DNA from: Providencia sp.
Lineage (GTDB): Bacteria > Pseudomonadota > Gammaproteobacteria > Enterobacterales > Enterobacteriaceae
Assembly (NCBI RefSeq): GCF_003533305.1
Contig: NZ_DOEH01000018.1
Coordinates: 1 to 64,000, forward strand
Direction: 5' to 3'
DNA: 64,000 bases
Part shown: in pieces, positions 47,188 to 56,236 of the stretch
How positions within the stretch are numbered: the first letter of the stretch is position 1
Layout: each line of letters begins with the position of its first letter
The notes under the pieces: model-generated
Databases searched by the model: none
The model's input: the letters and a program-made list of their open reading frames with translations, nothing else
What the model was told of the DNA's origin: nothing
Translations under genes and position numbers: made by a program

Positions 47188-47920
47188 CAGCCTGTTTCTC
47201 CACATTATTTACAACAGATTTCTTTTTACCTTGTTGGCGAAAAAGTAATAGTAATGTTCCGCAAAGTGTCAAAATTGCGGCAATAATAGAACCGATTATG
47301 ATTGGGTTAAATGAATATTCAGGTGCGGATTTTATTTGGTATTGCAGTGGTGGTCGATTGACTATTACGACGGAGACATTATCGTAGCTAGTTTCGGCAA
47401 AGCTACTGGTTAAAAACAGTTTGATTTTATTCATCATCATTTTTGGGTCTTCACTCCCAGAATAAGTCACCAAACTGGACACATTTTGCGTTTGTTTTGC
47501 CGGATTATTGCCATTTAATGGATAACTGACATGAACACGTGCATTAATCACATCAGGGATCGTGAGTAAGGATTGTTCGAGGCGCTGTTCAATTAAAGAA
47601 AGTAAACGGGTGCGTTCTGCTTGTGGTGATGCCACAAGTGAATCGCCGGGGAACGCTTGAATAATTTCCACAGGTTCTTTTGATGGCAAGTTATATTGAC
47701 GTAGTAAATCTACCGCAATCACAAAGTCACCAGGTAAAACCCGAATTGAATCCCCATTTTTATTATCTTGTTTGCGAGTGGCCTCGACACCATGCTCTTG
47801 CAGTATGGCGAGTACTTCATTGCTCTGTCTTTGACTTAGATGGCTTAGGAGTAATTGGTTATCACATCCTAGCAATAAGCCAATAAAGCTAATTAAGATA
47901 AATTTCTTTAAAATATTCAT
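47171..47920 (-). CDS. prgK: Type III secretion inner-ring lipoprotein PrgK/SctJ
   Basis: A 249-residue lipoprotein forming the inner-membrane ring with PrgH. The lipobox is LLLGC (Cys19). The ring-building domain (about 20-190) has SQRQSNEVLAILQEHGVEA, LIEQRLEQSLLTIPDVINARVHVSYPLNG; one C-terminal membrane helix is at about 210-230 (IIIGSIIAAILTLCGTLLLL). Family length and motifs are complete. It is three bases from the rod gene upstream. Confidence 0.93.
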   Translation of the reverse strand: MNILKKFILISFIGLLLGCDNQLLLSHLSQRQSNEVLAILQEHGVEATRKQDNKNGDSIRVLPGDFVIAVDLLRQYNLPSKEPVEIIQAFPGDSLVASPQAERTRLLSLIEQRLEQSLLTIPDVINARVHVSYPLNGNNPAKQTQNVSSLVTYSGSEDPKMMMNKIKLFLTSSFAETSYDNVSVVIVNRPPLQYQIKSAPEYSFNPIIIGSIIAAILTLCGTLLLLFRQQGKKKSVVNNVEKQADGNAE

Positions 47921-47923
47921 GGT

Positions 47924-48220
47924 TTATTGCGCTTTTAAGACCGTATCAATAGCTGAAACACTTTTATGTGTCAGTGTACTAATCATATTCATGGTAAGAC
48001 TGTAATTACCGACTCGATTTTGAAATTGAAGTAATTGAGTTGGATTACTTGGGTCAATACTATTCACATTATCCATTAATGCTGCTTTTTCTTGGCTAAC
48101 AGAAACTGAATATTCGGCAAAAAGCTTTTTAACTTTGTCTTCAATTGGTATCCCTGATGGTATAACAGATGTCATTTCTGTCGGGCTTATTATTGATAAA
48201 TTTGGTGTGATAGTTAACAT
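47924..48220 (-). CDS. prgJ: Type III secretion inner-rod protein PrgJ/SctI
   Basis: A 98-residue rod protein. The C terminus NYSLTMNMISTLTHKSVSAIDTVLKAQ, read in parts, closely follows PrgJ of Salmonella (YNLYVSMVSTLTRKGVGAVETLL). The N terminus is variable, as in the family. It links the needle to the export apparatus. AGGA lies a few bases before the start. A strong hairpin (48242-48266) separates it from the needle gene, so less rod than needle protein is expected. Confidence 0.9.
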   Translation of the reverse strand: MLTITPNLSIISPTEMTSVIPSGIPIEDKVKKLFAEYSVSVSQEKAALMDNVNSIDPSNPTQLLQFQNRVGNYSLTMNMISTLTHKSVSAIDTVLKAQ

Positions 48221-48241
48221 AGATGATTTCCTAAATAATGC

Positions 48242-48266
48242 AGAGCATCATGTTAAATGATGCTCT
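48242..48266 (-). terminator. Intercistronic hairpin between needle and rod genes
   Basis: AGAGCATCAT and ATGATGCTCT pair perfectly (10 bp) around a five-base loop, nine bases after the prgI stop codon. A T-run is lacking, so it more likely stabilises the needle mRNA or causes partial termination. Confidence 0.7.
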
Positions 48267-48274
48267 ATTAAATA

Positions 48275-48583
48275 TTAAACGTTACGAATAATAGCTTGGT
48301 CAGTTTCTTTAATAGATTTCATAAAGTTACTTTGTAATTGACGTGCCATATTATAATTGCCGCTCATTGCTGTGATTTTCGCTAAGACTAGCGGATTATC
48401 GACTTCTAAATTGGTACTGGAGAGTATTGTATTTAGCTCATCACCAAATAACTTAGCTTTGGAGCTAATGCTCGCAGAGGTGCGATATATCATACCTAAA
48501 TTATTTGTACCGCTCCCTTCTACTTCAAGATCGGATTTTGCCCATCGATTACTGCCATCTAAACCTGGAATTGGATCTGCCAT
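48275..48583 (-). CDS. prgI: Type III secretion needle protein PrgI/SctF
   Basis: A 102-residue needle subunit, somewhat longer than Salmonella PrgI (80) because of an N-terminal extension of about 25 residues. The C-terminal helix ends KSIKETDQAIIRNV, matching the KVFKDIDAAIIQNF of PrgI, and a P-x-D-x-type turn is replaced by LEVDNPLVLAKITAMSGNYN. It polymerises into the extracellular needle. It is the second gene of the prg operon and is followed by a strong hairpin. Confidence 0.9.
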   Translation of the reverse strand: MADPIPGLDGSNRWAKSDLEVEGSGTNNLGMIYRTSASISSKAKLFGDELNTILSSTNLEVDNPLVLAKITAMSGNYNMARQLQSNFMKSIKETDQAIIRNV

Positions 48584-48618
48584 TTGTAAGTCTCTCTTTA
48601 TTTTGGAAATTAAATTAA

Positions 48619-49821
48619 TTAAAAACTGGTTGAGTTAAAAAACCAATGGTTATTACCTAATAAAATATAACCATTAGCATTGGTGACAAAAGATTTTCCC
48701 ACGAGTTCATTTTTAACAAGGGATACCGAAAATTGAATATGATGCTCCCCCCATTTTTTATAAAATGAATTCGTGAAGTTTATTAAAGAAATAGTTTGTT
48801 TGTCATTTAAACTATCTTTTACGATAAAAATAACTTTATTACCTTTAGTGATTTTACGCCATTGAACATTACTTTCTGTTAATCCTAACTCGGCTTTTTT
48901 TAGTAATTCATCAAAAGTAATAGTTTTTAAATTTATTTTTGTTTTACAGTTAAAATAAGATGATAATATTTTGTCTATATTCTTTTCATCATTAATTAAA
49001 TGGTTATTTGAGATGCTCCTTATTATTGGTTGGCAAGGATTATTAAGTTCGATTTTTAATATATCTGGAATTGTGTCAATGAGTTTTTCTTCAATTTCAC
49101 TTTCAAATTTAGACATTATTTTAATAGAGAATTTTTCATTGTACTTTGCTTTAACGAGTTGTTGCATGCTCCAATCTGAATCTCGTTGTGTTTTCACTAA
49201 GATCAGACTTTCATTTTTCATACCTTGGGTGACAATAATCGGGTAGTGATTGCCTTGAAGAATCTGTTCTAACATCTTTGTTTTCTTTTGCGTATTCTCA
49301 GCTGTCTGAGTAGGAATATATTGAAATGTAACAAAAAGAACAAAGAGAGAGAGTAGCGTGAAGAAAAATACTAGCATAGTTTGTTTATTAATAAAGCTTG
49401 TTTTTTGTACTTTAGATTGTTTTTCTTTTGGCTTGAAATCAAGTAACGAATTTTCAGTGGTGGTGATATTTTGAGGGCTATCCCAAGTGGAATCCTGCAT
49501 TTTGATTGCGATAGGAAAAATGTCAGCTAAAAGTAATTGTTGCAGAATAACCGGAATGTCGGTGCTGAGGCCATTATCATTGAGTCGAATGGATATACCT
49601 TCGTTTGGATTATTTTCATCAGTAATAATGGAAAACTCACAAGCGCTGCCATCACTAGGAATATAGTAAGTCGTGAAACCGTCATCATTAATGTCGGTTC
49701 TATAATCAATGTCTTTATTAATGATAATAAGATTCATATCTGTATTAATCATTAACTCTTGACCATTCATGGGGCCGCTAGCAATTTTTATTATACAAGC
49801 CCGGTTATTTGTGTCGTTCAT
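48619..49821 (-). CDS. prgH: Type III secretion inner-ring protein PrgH/SctD
   Basis: A 400-residue protein, first gene of the prg operon. The N-terminal cytoplasmic FHA-like domain (about 1-115) is followed by one membrane helix (about 145-168, MLVFFFTLLSLFVLFVTFQ) and periplasmic ring-building domains to the C terminus. It pairs with PrgK to form the inner rings and binds OrgA/SpaO below. It is moderately diverged from the Salmonella protein but matches in architecture, length and gene order. Confidence 0.88.
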   Translation of the reverse strand: MNDTNNRACIIKIASGPMNGQELMINTDMNLIIINKDIDYRTDINDDGFTTYYIPSDGSACEFSIITDENNPNEGISIRLNDNGLSTDIPVILQQLLLADIFPIAIKMQDSTWDSPQNITTTENSLLDFKPKEKQSKVQKTSFINKQTMLVFFFTLLSLFVLFVTFQYIPTQTAENTQKKTKMLEQILQGNHYPIIVTQGMKNESLILVKTQRDSDWSMQQLVKAKYNEKFSIKIMSKFESEIEEKLIDTIPDILKIELNNPCQPIIRSISNNHLINDEKNIDKILSSYFNCKTKINLKTITFDELLKKAELGLTESNVQWRKITKGNKVIFIVKDSLNDKQTISLINFTNSFYKKWGEHHIQFSVSLVKNELVGKSFVTNANGYILLGNNHWFFNSTSF

Positions 49822-50050
49822 AAAAAATTATCTCGTGGAATTAAATTCACTTTAGTAATGGATTAATCGGATTAGCTATTGGCCGCAAGTAAAGCAAAAA
49901 ATAGTTTTTTTGTCAGTTGAATTGATCTTATTCATTTACACTTATAATTTGGACGGAAAAGTATGAACGATTCCAGAGTATTCCTTTGTTATTTTTTATC
50001 CTATCACTCACTCTGTAGCGACTAAACTTAATTGATAAGGCCTACAGATA
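49822..50050. promoter_or_regulatory. Divergent prgH / invF control region
   Basis: A 229-base spacer between the two main secretion operons. On the plus strand TATAAT at 49943-49948 is a perfect -10 box; candidate -35 boxes upstream (TTGAAT 49917, TTGATC 49922) have non-ideal spacing of 20 and 15, suggesting an activator-dependent promoter. The invF start is preceded by AAGG. Both operons could be controlled from this one region. Confidence 0.45.
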
Positions 50051-50830
50051 ATGTCAAACAAAGATATTGCTATATTATTAGAAAGTAGAGGCTGTCGCTT
50101 TTCTTTGCAGGACAAATTGGTCTTGGCTATACCAAATAAGAATGCACCGCCTTTTTTTTATAAATCTATATATTCAAATTTAAATATTTCGATAGAAAAT
50201 AAGTCTATATTCATTTGCCAAGAGAATGAGTGGGACTTGATAGATAAAACCCATTGGGATTTATTTTCAATGAATTTATCAGAATTAGTCGAAATTCTAG
50301 CAATTATAGACACTGCAACAGGGCAAGCTTTTTTGGCTAAAAAAGAAGTTATTGAAGTAACCGAAAATTGTAACTATGAGTTTATTTCATTGAATGAAGA
50401 TTTACCTTTAAAAGCATCAATTAAAAATATTGTGATTGATTTAATTATTAGACATCACTCTATATTTGATAGCTGGTGTGAAGTATTAAGACGCTATGAG
50501 GCATATGGCATGATGCGGTTTATTCTTTCTTCTGCGCAGGATGATAGGAATGCCAATATTAATCAGCTATGCGCTCGTTATGGAATCTCCGCATCTTATT
50601 TTAGACAGCTTTATAGAGAAAGCTTTAATAAAACTGCGAAAAGAAAAATTATGAGTGTTCGCATGGCTAATGCAATTTTGCAGTTAATTGAAAGTGAAGA
50701 TTCAATATTAGATGTGGGGTTAGAAGCCGGTTATTGCTCAGCTTCGCATTTTACTAATGACATTAAAAAAGAGTTGGGTCTGACTCCATCGGAAATCAGG
50801 CACATTGGAGTAACATTATATGAACAGTAA
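50051..50830 (+). CDS. invF: AraC-family activator InvF
   Basis: A 259-residue AraC-type regulator. The C-terminal double HTH is at about 165-255 (NQLCARYGISASYFRQLYRESF; ILDVGLEAGYCSASHFTNDIKKELGLTPSEIR, read in parts). In Salmonella InvF with SicA as co-activator switches on effector and translocator genes; sicA is at the end of this same operon. It is first in the inv/spa operon and overlaps invG by 11 bases. Confidence 0.88.
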   Translation: MSNKDIAILLESRGCRFSLQDKLVLAIPNKNAPPFFYKSIYSNLNISIENKSIFICQENEWDLIDKTHWDLFSMNLSELVEILAIIDTATGQAFLAKKEVIEVTENCNYEFISLNEDLPLKASIKNIVIDLIIRHHSIFDSWCEVLRRYEAYGMMRFILSSAQDDRNANINQLCARYGISASYFRQLYRESFNKTAKRKIMSVRMANAILQLIESEDSILDVGLEAGYCSASHFTNDIKKELGLTPSEIRHIGVTLYEQ

Positions 50831-52523
50831 AAAAAATCGGGTGTTATGTTTAACACTCTTTTTACTGAGTATGAATATTTATTCAGCGCATGCAGAAATT
50901 ATTGTGGCGGAGCCTGTTACGCAATCAAAGAATCACGATACATTTGTGGCAAATAATATTGCAATAGGTAAAGTTTTTGATGCGGTTGCAGAGCGTCTTA
51001 ATAAGCCCATTATATTGAGTAAATTAGCCGCCCAAAAAAAGGTGACGGGTAATTTTAATTTAGCCAATGCGGATGAAATGTTTAAAGCATTAACTCGTCG
51101 CATTGCATTGGTTTGGTATGACGATGGCGCAGGCATTTATGTTTACGATAATAGTGAAATGCGCAGTGCTATTATTCCAACAAATAATGTTAGCAGTAAT
51201 CAGGTGCTTAATTATATTCAACGAAATGGTATTTATGATTCGCGCTTTCCTGTGCGTTCACAAGGTGGTGAAAGCCTATTATTTGTTTCTGGACCACCTC
51301 TTTATATTGAATTAATCAAAGCGGCATCTTTGTATCTTGCTGAGCAAATCAAAAAAGAAGAGTTATCCAGCGGTGAAGTGGCAGTTATTCCACTCAAGCA
51401 TGCATCTGTAACTGATAGAAGTTATTCACTACGGGGACAAAATATTACGATCCCCGGCATGTTAACGGTCATTAATACTTTATTTAAAAATGGCGTTGGG
51501 ATGGAAGAAACACTGCATATTCAGCCACCTCCAGCACCGATTAACTCAACGGGTGACTCGATAGATGAATTGATGGATGCACCGATTGGCGAGTTAGCAC
51601 CGTCTACTAATAAACGCATGGTGATGACCCGTGCGCCATCGAATAGTGCTTTTTCGCTTGTGGCTCACCCTGATAGTAATAGTTTGATTGTTAAAGGTAG
51701 CCAAGAAAAAATTCGTTATGTTCGTCAATTAGTTAATACATTAGATATGCGTCGTCGCCAAGTCGAACTCTCATTGTGGATCATCGATATTACGCGTTCT
51801 GAATTGGATAATTTGGGCGTGAATTGGGAAGTGGGTACTTTTAAAACAGGCACTGGCTCAGTGTCGTTTAATCGCAGCACATTATCGAATAGCCAACAAT
51901 TTCTTTTGCAGATTGACGCCTTAAATAAAAGCGGTAATGGCCATATTGTTTCTCGTCCGGTTTTATTAACACAAGAAAATATTCCTGCTTTATTTGATAA
52001 CAACACCAGTTTCTACGCCAAGCTACAAGGTGAGCGTATTGCGACTCTCGAACAAGTGACTTACGGCACGATGGTGAGTGTGATGCCACGTATTTCAGCA
52101 GGTAATCATGTGGAAATGGAAGTCAATATTGAGGATGGAGCAGAAAATCGCGATAGCGCTGGGAAAACATCGAGTGTTGAGGGTTTACCCGCCGTAAATC
52201 GTACCAGTATTAATACGGTCGCCCGCATCGCCAAGGACAGTAGCTTGTTGATCGGTGGATATACTCGAGAACAATATGTTGAAAATGAAAGTAAAATTCC
52301 ATTCCTTGGCGATCTCCCTTTTGTTGGTGGATTGTTTAGTCATTCGTCGACTAACCAACAGAAAATGGTGCGTTTATTTTTAATCCAGCCAAGACTGTTA
52401 GAAGAAAATGAAGGATGGGATGGTCGACAATTCTCTGAAAAAACACGTATTACAAACCGTGATAGCCAATTACACGGTACGGTTCAATTTCTTCAACAAT
52501 ATATGAGTGAGTCATGGCAATAA
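50820..52523 (+). CDS. invG: Type III secretion secretin InvG/SctC
   Basis: A 567-residue outer-membrane secretin with a Sec signal peptide (cleavage near AHA-EI), N0/N1/N3 domains (VFDAVAERLNKPIILSK; VAVIPLKHASVTDRSY; SLIVKGSQEKIRYVRQLV) and the C-terminal secretin core (VSRPVLLTQENIPALFDNN; GLPAVNRTSINTVARIAKDSSLLIGGYTRE). It forms the outer ring. The C-terminal tail probably binds the YscW-like pilotin at 44333-44767. It starts inside the invF end with GGAG upstream. Confidence 0.94.
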   Translation: MNSKKNRVLCLTLFLLSMNIYSAHAEIIVAEPVTQSKNHDTFVANNIAIGKVFDAVAERLNKPIILSKLAAQKKVTGNFNLANADEMFKALTRRIALVWYDDGAGIYVYDNSEMRSAIIPTNNVSSNQVLNYIQRNGIYDSRFPVRSQGGESLLFVSGPPLYIELIKAASLYLAEQIKKEELSSGEVAVIPLKHASVTDRSYSLRGQNITIPGMLTVINTLFKNGVGMEETLHIQPPPAPINSTGDSIDELMDAPIGELAPSTNKRMVMTRAPSNSAFSLVAHPDSNSLIVKGSQEKIRYVRQLVNTLDMRRRQVELSLWIIDITRSELDNLGVNWEVGTFKTGTGSVSFNRSTLSNSQQFLLQIDALNKSGNGHIVSRPVLLTQENIPALFDNNTSFYAKLQGERIATLEQVTYGTMVSVMPRISAGNHVEMEVNIEDGAENRDSAGKTSSVEGLPAVNRTSINTVARIAKDSSLLIGGYTREQYVENESKIPFLGDLPFVGGLFSHSSTNQQKMVRLFLIQPRLLEENEGWDGRQFSEKTRITNRDSQLHGTVQFLQQYMSESWQ

Positions 52524-53614
52524 CACCACTTAGCATCAATAACCGATTTTCGGTTAACACTCAAAACAAAAGTCGTACACCATCAAGTGGCAGTAGCGAC
52601 GATGCCGATGAAGTATCTCGTGGCGCGGGTGTTATCGATAGTTCCAGTGAATATGCATCTATGTCGATGTTGGCTGCTAGCCATGTTCGTCGAGGAAGTG
52701 CCAAGAAAGGTAGTGAAGAAGAGTGGATGCAGTTTGCTGATCGTATCTTAGATAAAGATGCGGATGAAAAAGTGCTGCATATAGAAGGTTTACTCAGTAA
52801 ACAGTTGATGAACCCTAAACAGTTACGTGCTTTTTTATTGCAATATTTTACGGACCCCAGCGACTTATTGATGGTACTTGCTGCGTTAGTCAATCGTAAA
52901 AAATTAAAAAAAGAACAGATTGAAAATCTCGAGGCACTAGAGAAACTGTTGCAATCCGAAGATACCAAACGAAGTGCGCAAGCGGGAATTAATGTCGCAC
53001 TAATTGCGAGAGCATTTGCTAAAAAGCTGCAATTTAGTGCAGATAATTTACGTACGTTATATCGTGAATTTATCAGTTATGACGGACCCGTAGTGTATTT
53101 ATATGAACAATGGGTTGAAGAGATGGAAGCCCAAGAGCGAGAAAATATGATGCGCTATTTAGGGCGAGCTCTTGCTTGTGATTTACAAGCTTTACCATTA
53201 GGTGACCTTAATATTTGTGAGTTTGGTAGCTTTTTTAATCGGGTTGGTCGACTGCGTGAATTACAGTCTTTAGACCATGTTTTTTGCCAGCAATTTTTTC
53301 AATCTGGTTTTTTTCGTCGCAATGAAAAAGCAAATAAATTACAGCTTGAAAAAGAGTTGAGCCAGTTATTTACCCGAGGCATTCGTCGGCAAGTTAGTTT
53401 TGAAGAAGAATTGATCACTTTTATTAACGAAGAATTGCATGTTATGAGTAGCGACATGCGAGCCCGTTTTTTACAGTTGTTATTAATTGCTTTTTCGGTG
53501 ATCCCAATCACTGTCTTTCAGTCACTCGACGCGAGGGATGAACTTCTCGAACAATTAAAAATACTCATGGACCAAATTATGGTGCAGGAGCAAATTCTAC
53601 ACCGCCAGTCATAG
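52514..53614 (+). CDS. invE: Type III secretion gatekeeper InvE/SctW
   Basis: A 366-residue cytoplasmic gatekeeper, close to the usual length. The N terminus is polar and Ser-rich (secretion/chaperone-binding type), with helical HrpJ and TyeA-like domains behind it (LSKQLMNPKQLRAFLLQYFTDPSDLLMVLAALVNRKKL in part). It controls the order in which translocators and effectors leave. It overlaps the invG stop by ten bases. Confidence 0.88.
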   Translation: MAITPLSINNRFSVNTQNKSRTPSSGSSDDADEVSRGAGVIDSSSEYASMSMLAASHVRRGSAKKGSEEEWMQFADRILDKDADEKVLHIEGLLSKQLMNPKQLRAFLLQYFTDPSDLLMVLAALVNRKKLKKEQIENLEALEKLLQSEDTKRSAQAGINVALIARAFAKKLQFSADNLRTLYREFISYDGPVVYLYEQWVEEMEAQERENMMRYLGRALACDLQALPLGDLNICEFGSFFNRVGRLRELQSLDHVFCQQFFQSGFFRRNEKANKLQLEKELSQLFTRGIRRQVSFEEELITFINEELHVMSSDMRARFLQLLLIAFSVIPITVFQSLDARDELLEQLKILMDQIMVQEQILHRQS

Positions 53615-53635
53615 TTTGATAGGATAAATAATTCC

Positions 53636-55702
53636 ATGAAAAATATAACCGGATTTTTATTACAGATCCGTAATCGCCCAGAATTAATGGTACTTGTTAT
53701 CATGATTATGGTTATTGCGATGCTTATTATTCCATTACCCACAATTCTTGTCGATTTATTAATCGGCCTGAATATTATGATTTCAGTGCTTATTTTTATG
53801 AGTTCTTTTTATATAACTCGCGTACTGAATTTTCAATCATTTCCCTCTATTTTGTTAATCAGTACATTATTTCGACTTGCGTTATCAATTAGTACTAGTC
53901 GCCTTATTTTATTAGAAGCCGATGCTGGGGATATCATCGCCACCTTTGGTGAATTTGTTATTCAAGATAATTTAGTCGTTGGTATGGTGGTATTTGCCAT
54001 TGTGACCATTGTGCAATTTATCGTTATTACAAAGGGTTCTGAACGTATTGCAGAAGTGGCGGCGCGTTTTTCTCTAGATGCGATGCCCGGTAAGCAAATG
54101 AGTATCGATGCAGATTTACGTGCTGGTGTTATCGATGAGGCAACAGTTAAAGAAAAACGTGGGGACCTTGAAAAAGAGAGCCAGTTATTTGGTTCTTTTG
54201 ATGGGGCAATGAAGTTCATTAAAGGGGATGCCATCGCCGGTATTATCATTATTTTTGTTAACTTAATTGGTGGTATTTCTGTTGGTACCGCTCAGCAGGG
54301 CATGGATGTTTCAACGGCGTTAAATACTTTTTCGTTATTGACCATTGGTGATGGATTAGTTGCGCAAATTCCTGCACTGCTTATTTCAATTAGTGCTGGT
54401 TTTATTGTGACTCGAGTCGGCGGTAATGATAAGAATTTGGGTGAAAATATTGTTTCTGAGTTATTCGCTAACGACTTCACAATATTAATTACGGCACTGA
54501 TTGTACTTTCTATGGGTTTCTTACCTGGCTTTCCTACGACGATATTTCTATTCTTAGGAGGACTGCTGATCGCTCTATTTGTTGTGCGGTATTTCAAAAA
54601 ACATAAAGCTAACCAAAATGAAAAGAAACTAGTCAATGAAAGTGTGAATCCTGATGTGACCGAAGGGGAAACTCAACGAGAAAATAGTGAGGCAGATGAA
54701 GAATATATTCCAGAAACTTTACCTATTATTATTTCTGTCAATCAAAATTATAAGCAACATCTAGAAGAGAGTAAATTTTTATCACGAATGAAAAAAGATA
54801 TTTTTATTCGTTATGGATATCGAATTCCAGATATCGCAATTAACTATTCACCTATTGTTCCTGAAAATAAAATAGTGGTATTAATTAATGAAGTAAAAGC
54901 GGGAGAATATGATGTCTATTTCCATGGTCATCGTTTATTAACGATGAACGATGAGTTAGAATATCTTGGCGTGGAGTTGATTAAATTTACCGATGAATAT
55001 GGTTCAGTGAGTACATGGTTTGAAAATAAACATCTTTATAATATTGAACAACTTGGCTTAATGGCACGTGATGATGTTACGGAAGTTATTGACTGTGTGA
55101 GTACTTTATTACTGCGATATATTAATGAGTTCTTTGGTATTCAAGAAACTAAAAACTTACTTGATGATCTTGAGAGAAAATATCCTGAATTACTAAAAGA
55201 ATGTTATCGCCATGCCACGGTGCAAAAAGTCACTGAAGTATTCCAACGTTTATTAATGGAAAAAATTTCAGTCCGTAATATGAAACTGATTATTGAAACA
55301 CTGGTGCAGTGGGTGCCAAAAGAAAAAGACAGCTTAATGTTGGTAGAGCATATCCGCAGTTCAATGGCGCGTTATATTTCTTCTCGCTTCTCAGTAGATG
55401 GTCGTTTGAATGTGTTAATGATTAATGCTGAGCTGGAAGACTCTATACGTCAAGGGATTAGACAATCATCGGGCGGTGTGTATTTGCATTTAGAACCTGA
55501 AAAAACAAATGAACTGATACAAGCTGCTGAACTCGCTTTAGAAAATAGTTACTTATCTGTTCGTGATATTAATATATTAGCACCCGTTGATATTCGTCGC
55601 TTTGTGAAGAAAATTCTCGAAGGTCGTTTCCCTGAGCTAGAGGTACTCTCTTTTAATGAGGTCTCTGACATGGTGAAAGTGAATGTGATTAAAACAATTT
55701 AA
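53636..55702 (+). CDS. invA: Type III secretion export gate InvA/SctV
   Basis: A 688-residue FHIPEP-family protein with seven or eight N-terminal helices (to about 325) and a large cytoplasmic domain that forms the nonameric ring. The conserved block LDAMPGKQMSIDADLRAGVIDEA and SAGFIVTRVGG are intact. An acidic linker (NPDVTEGETQRENSEADEEY) joins both parts. It is followed by a 117-base gap before the chaperone gene, the largest gap within this operon until sicA. Confidence 0.95.
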   Translation: MKNITGFLLQIRNRPELMVLVIMIMVIAMLIIPLPTILVDLLIGLNIMISVLIFMSSFYITRVLNFQSFPSILLISTLFRLALSISTSRLILLEADAGDIIATFGEFVIQDNLVVGMVVFAIVTIVQFIVITKGSERIAEVAARFSLDAMPGKQMSIDADLRAGVIDEATVKEKRGDLEKESQLFGSFDGAMKFIKGDAIAGIIIIFVNLIGGISVGTAQQGMDVSTALNTFSLLTIGDGLVAQIPALLISISAGFIVTRVGGNDKNLGENIVSELFANDFTILITALIVLSMGFLPGFPTTIFLFLGGLLIALFVVRYFKKHKANQNEKKLVNESVNPDVTEGETQRENSEADEEYIPETLPIIISVNQNYKQHLEESKFLSRMKKDIFIRYGYRIPDIAINYSPIVPENKIVVLINEVKAGEYDVYFHGHRLLTMNDELEYLGVELIKFTDEYGSVSTWFENKHLYNIEQLGLMARDDVTEVIDCVSTLLLRYINEFFGIQETKNLLDDLERKYPELLKECYRHATVQKVTEVFQRLLMEKISVRNMKLIIETLVQWVPKEKDSLMLVEHIRSSMARYISSRFSVDGRLNVLMINAELEDSIRQGIRQSSGGVYLHLEPEKTNELIQAAELALENSYLSVRDINILAPVDIRRFVKKILEGRFPELEVLSFNEVSDMVKVNVIKTI

Positions 55703-55819
55703 TATTATTAAGTTTATATAGTTAAAACACTGTAACAAATAAATTCACGTAATAAATAATATGACTAAATTATTAATGGTCATAAGCAAACAATTTGTCA
55801 TTAAAATAAAATAAGGAAA

Positions 55820-56230
55820 ATGCCTGTGAAATATCGATTTATAGAAGTACTAAATGAATTTTTAAATACGATGGGTCGTAGTGATTTAGTTAATTCTCAA
55901 TTAGATTGCCATTCTAATATCCAATTAGAGATGAGCGATACCCCTCCAATTAATATTGATCTATCAACGGATGATATTATTATTTGGTGCCATTTAGCTG
56001 ATTGTAATTATAGTCACTTAGAATCTGTCAGCTCATCATTATTAACCACATTATTAGAATATCCACCACGTAATTTTCAACCAGGACAACCTGCATTAAA
56101 TATCGTTGATAATATTTATGTTCTTTCTGCTGTGTTAAAAGAATCCGCTATCAATAATATTCAACTTTTTTCTGATAGTTTTGACGAATTCTTTGAGCGT
56201 GCAAACGAACTTAGAACTCAGCTATCTTAA
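55820..56230 (+). CDS. Type III secretion chaperone InvB/Spa15-like
   Basis: A 136-residue acidic class IB chaperone. Its small alpha/beta fold and location between invA and the ATPase gene match InvB/SpaK and Spa15, which bind several effectors and bring them to the ATPase. AAGGA lies four bases before ATG. The preceding 117 bases are AT-rich and may carry an internal promoter. Sequence identity to the Salmonella protein appears low. Confidence 0.82.
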   Translation: MPVKYRFIEVLNEFLNTMGRSDLVNSQLDCHSNIQLEMSDTPPINIDLSTDDIIIWCHLADCNYSHLESVSSSLLTTLLEYPPRNFQPGQPALNIVDNIYVLSAVLKESAINNIQLFSDSFDEFFERANELRTQLS

Positions 56231-56236
56231 TTAATC

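Noticed and set aside
52561-52968. Serine-rich antisense frame in invE
   Set aside because: Complementary to a conserved type III secretion gene; Ser/Leu/Cys bias is typical of an antisense shadow.
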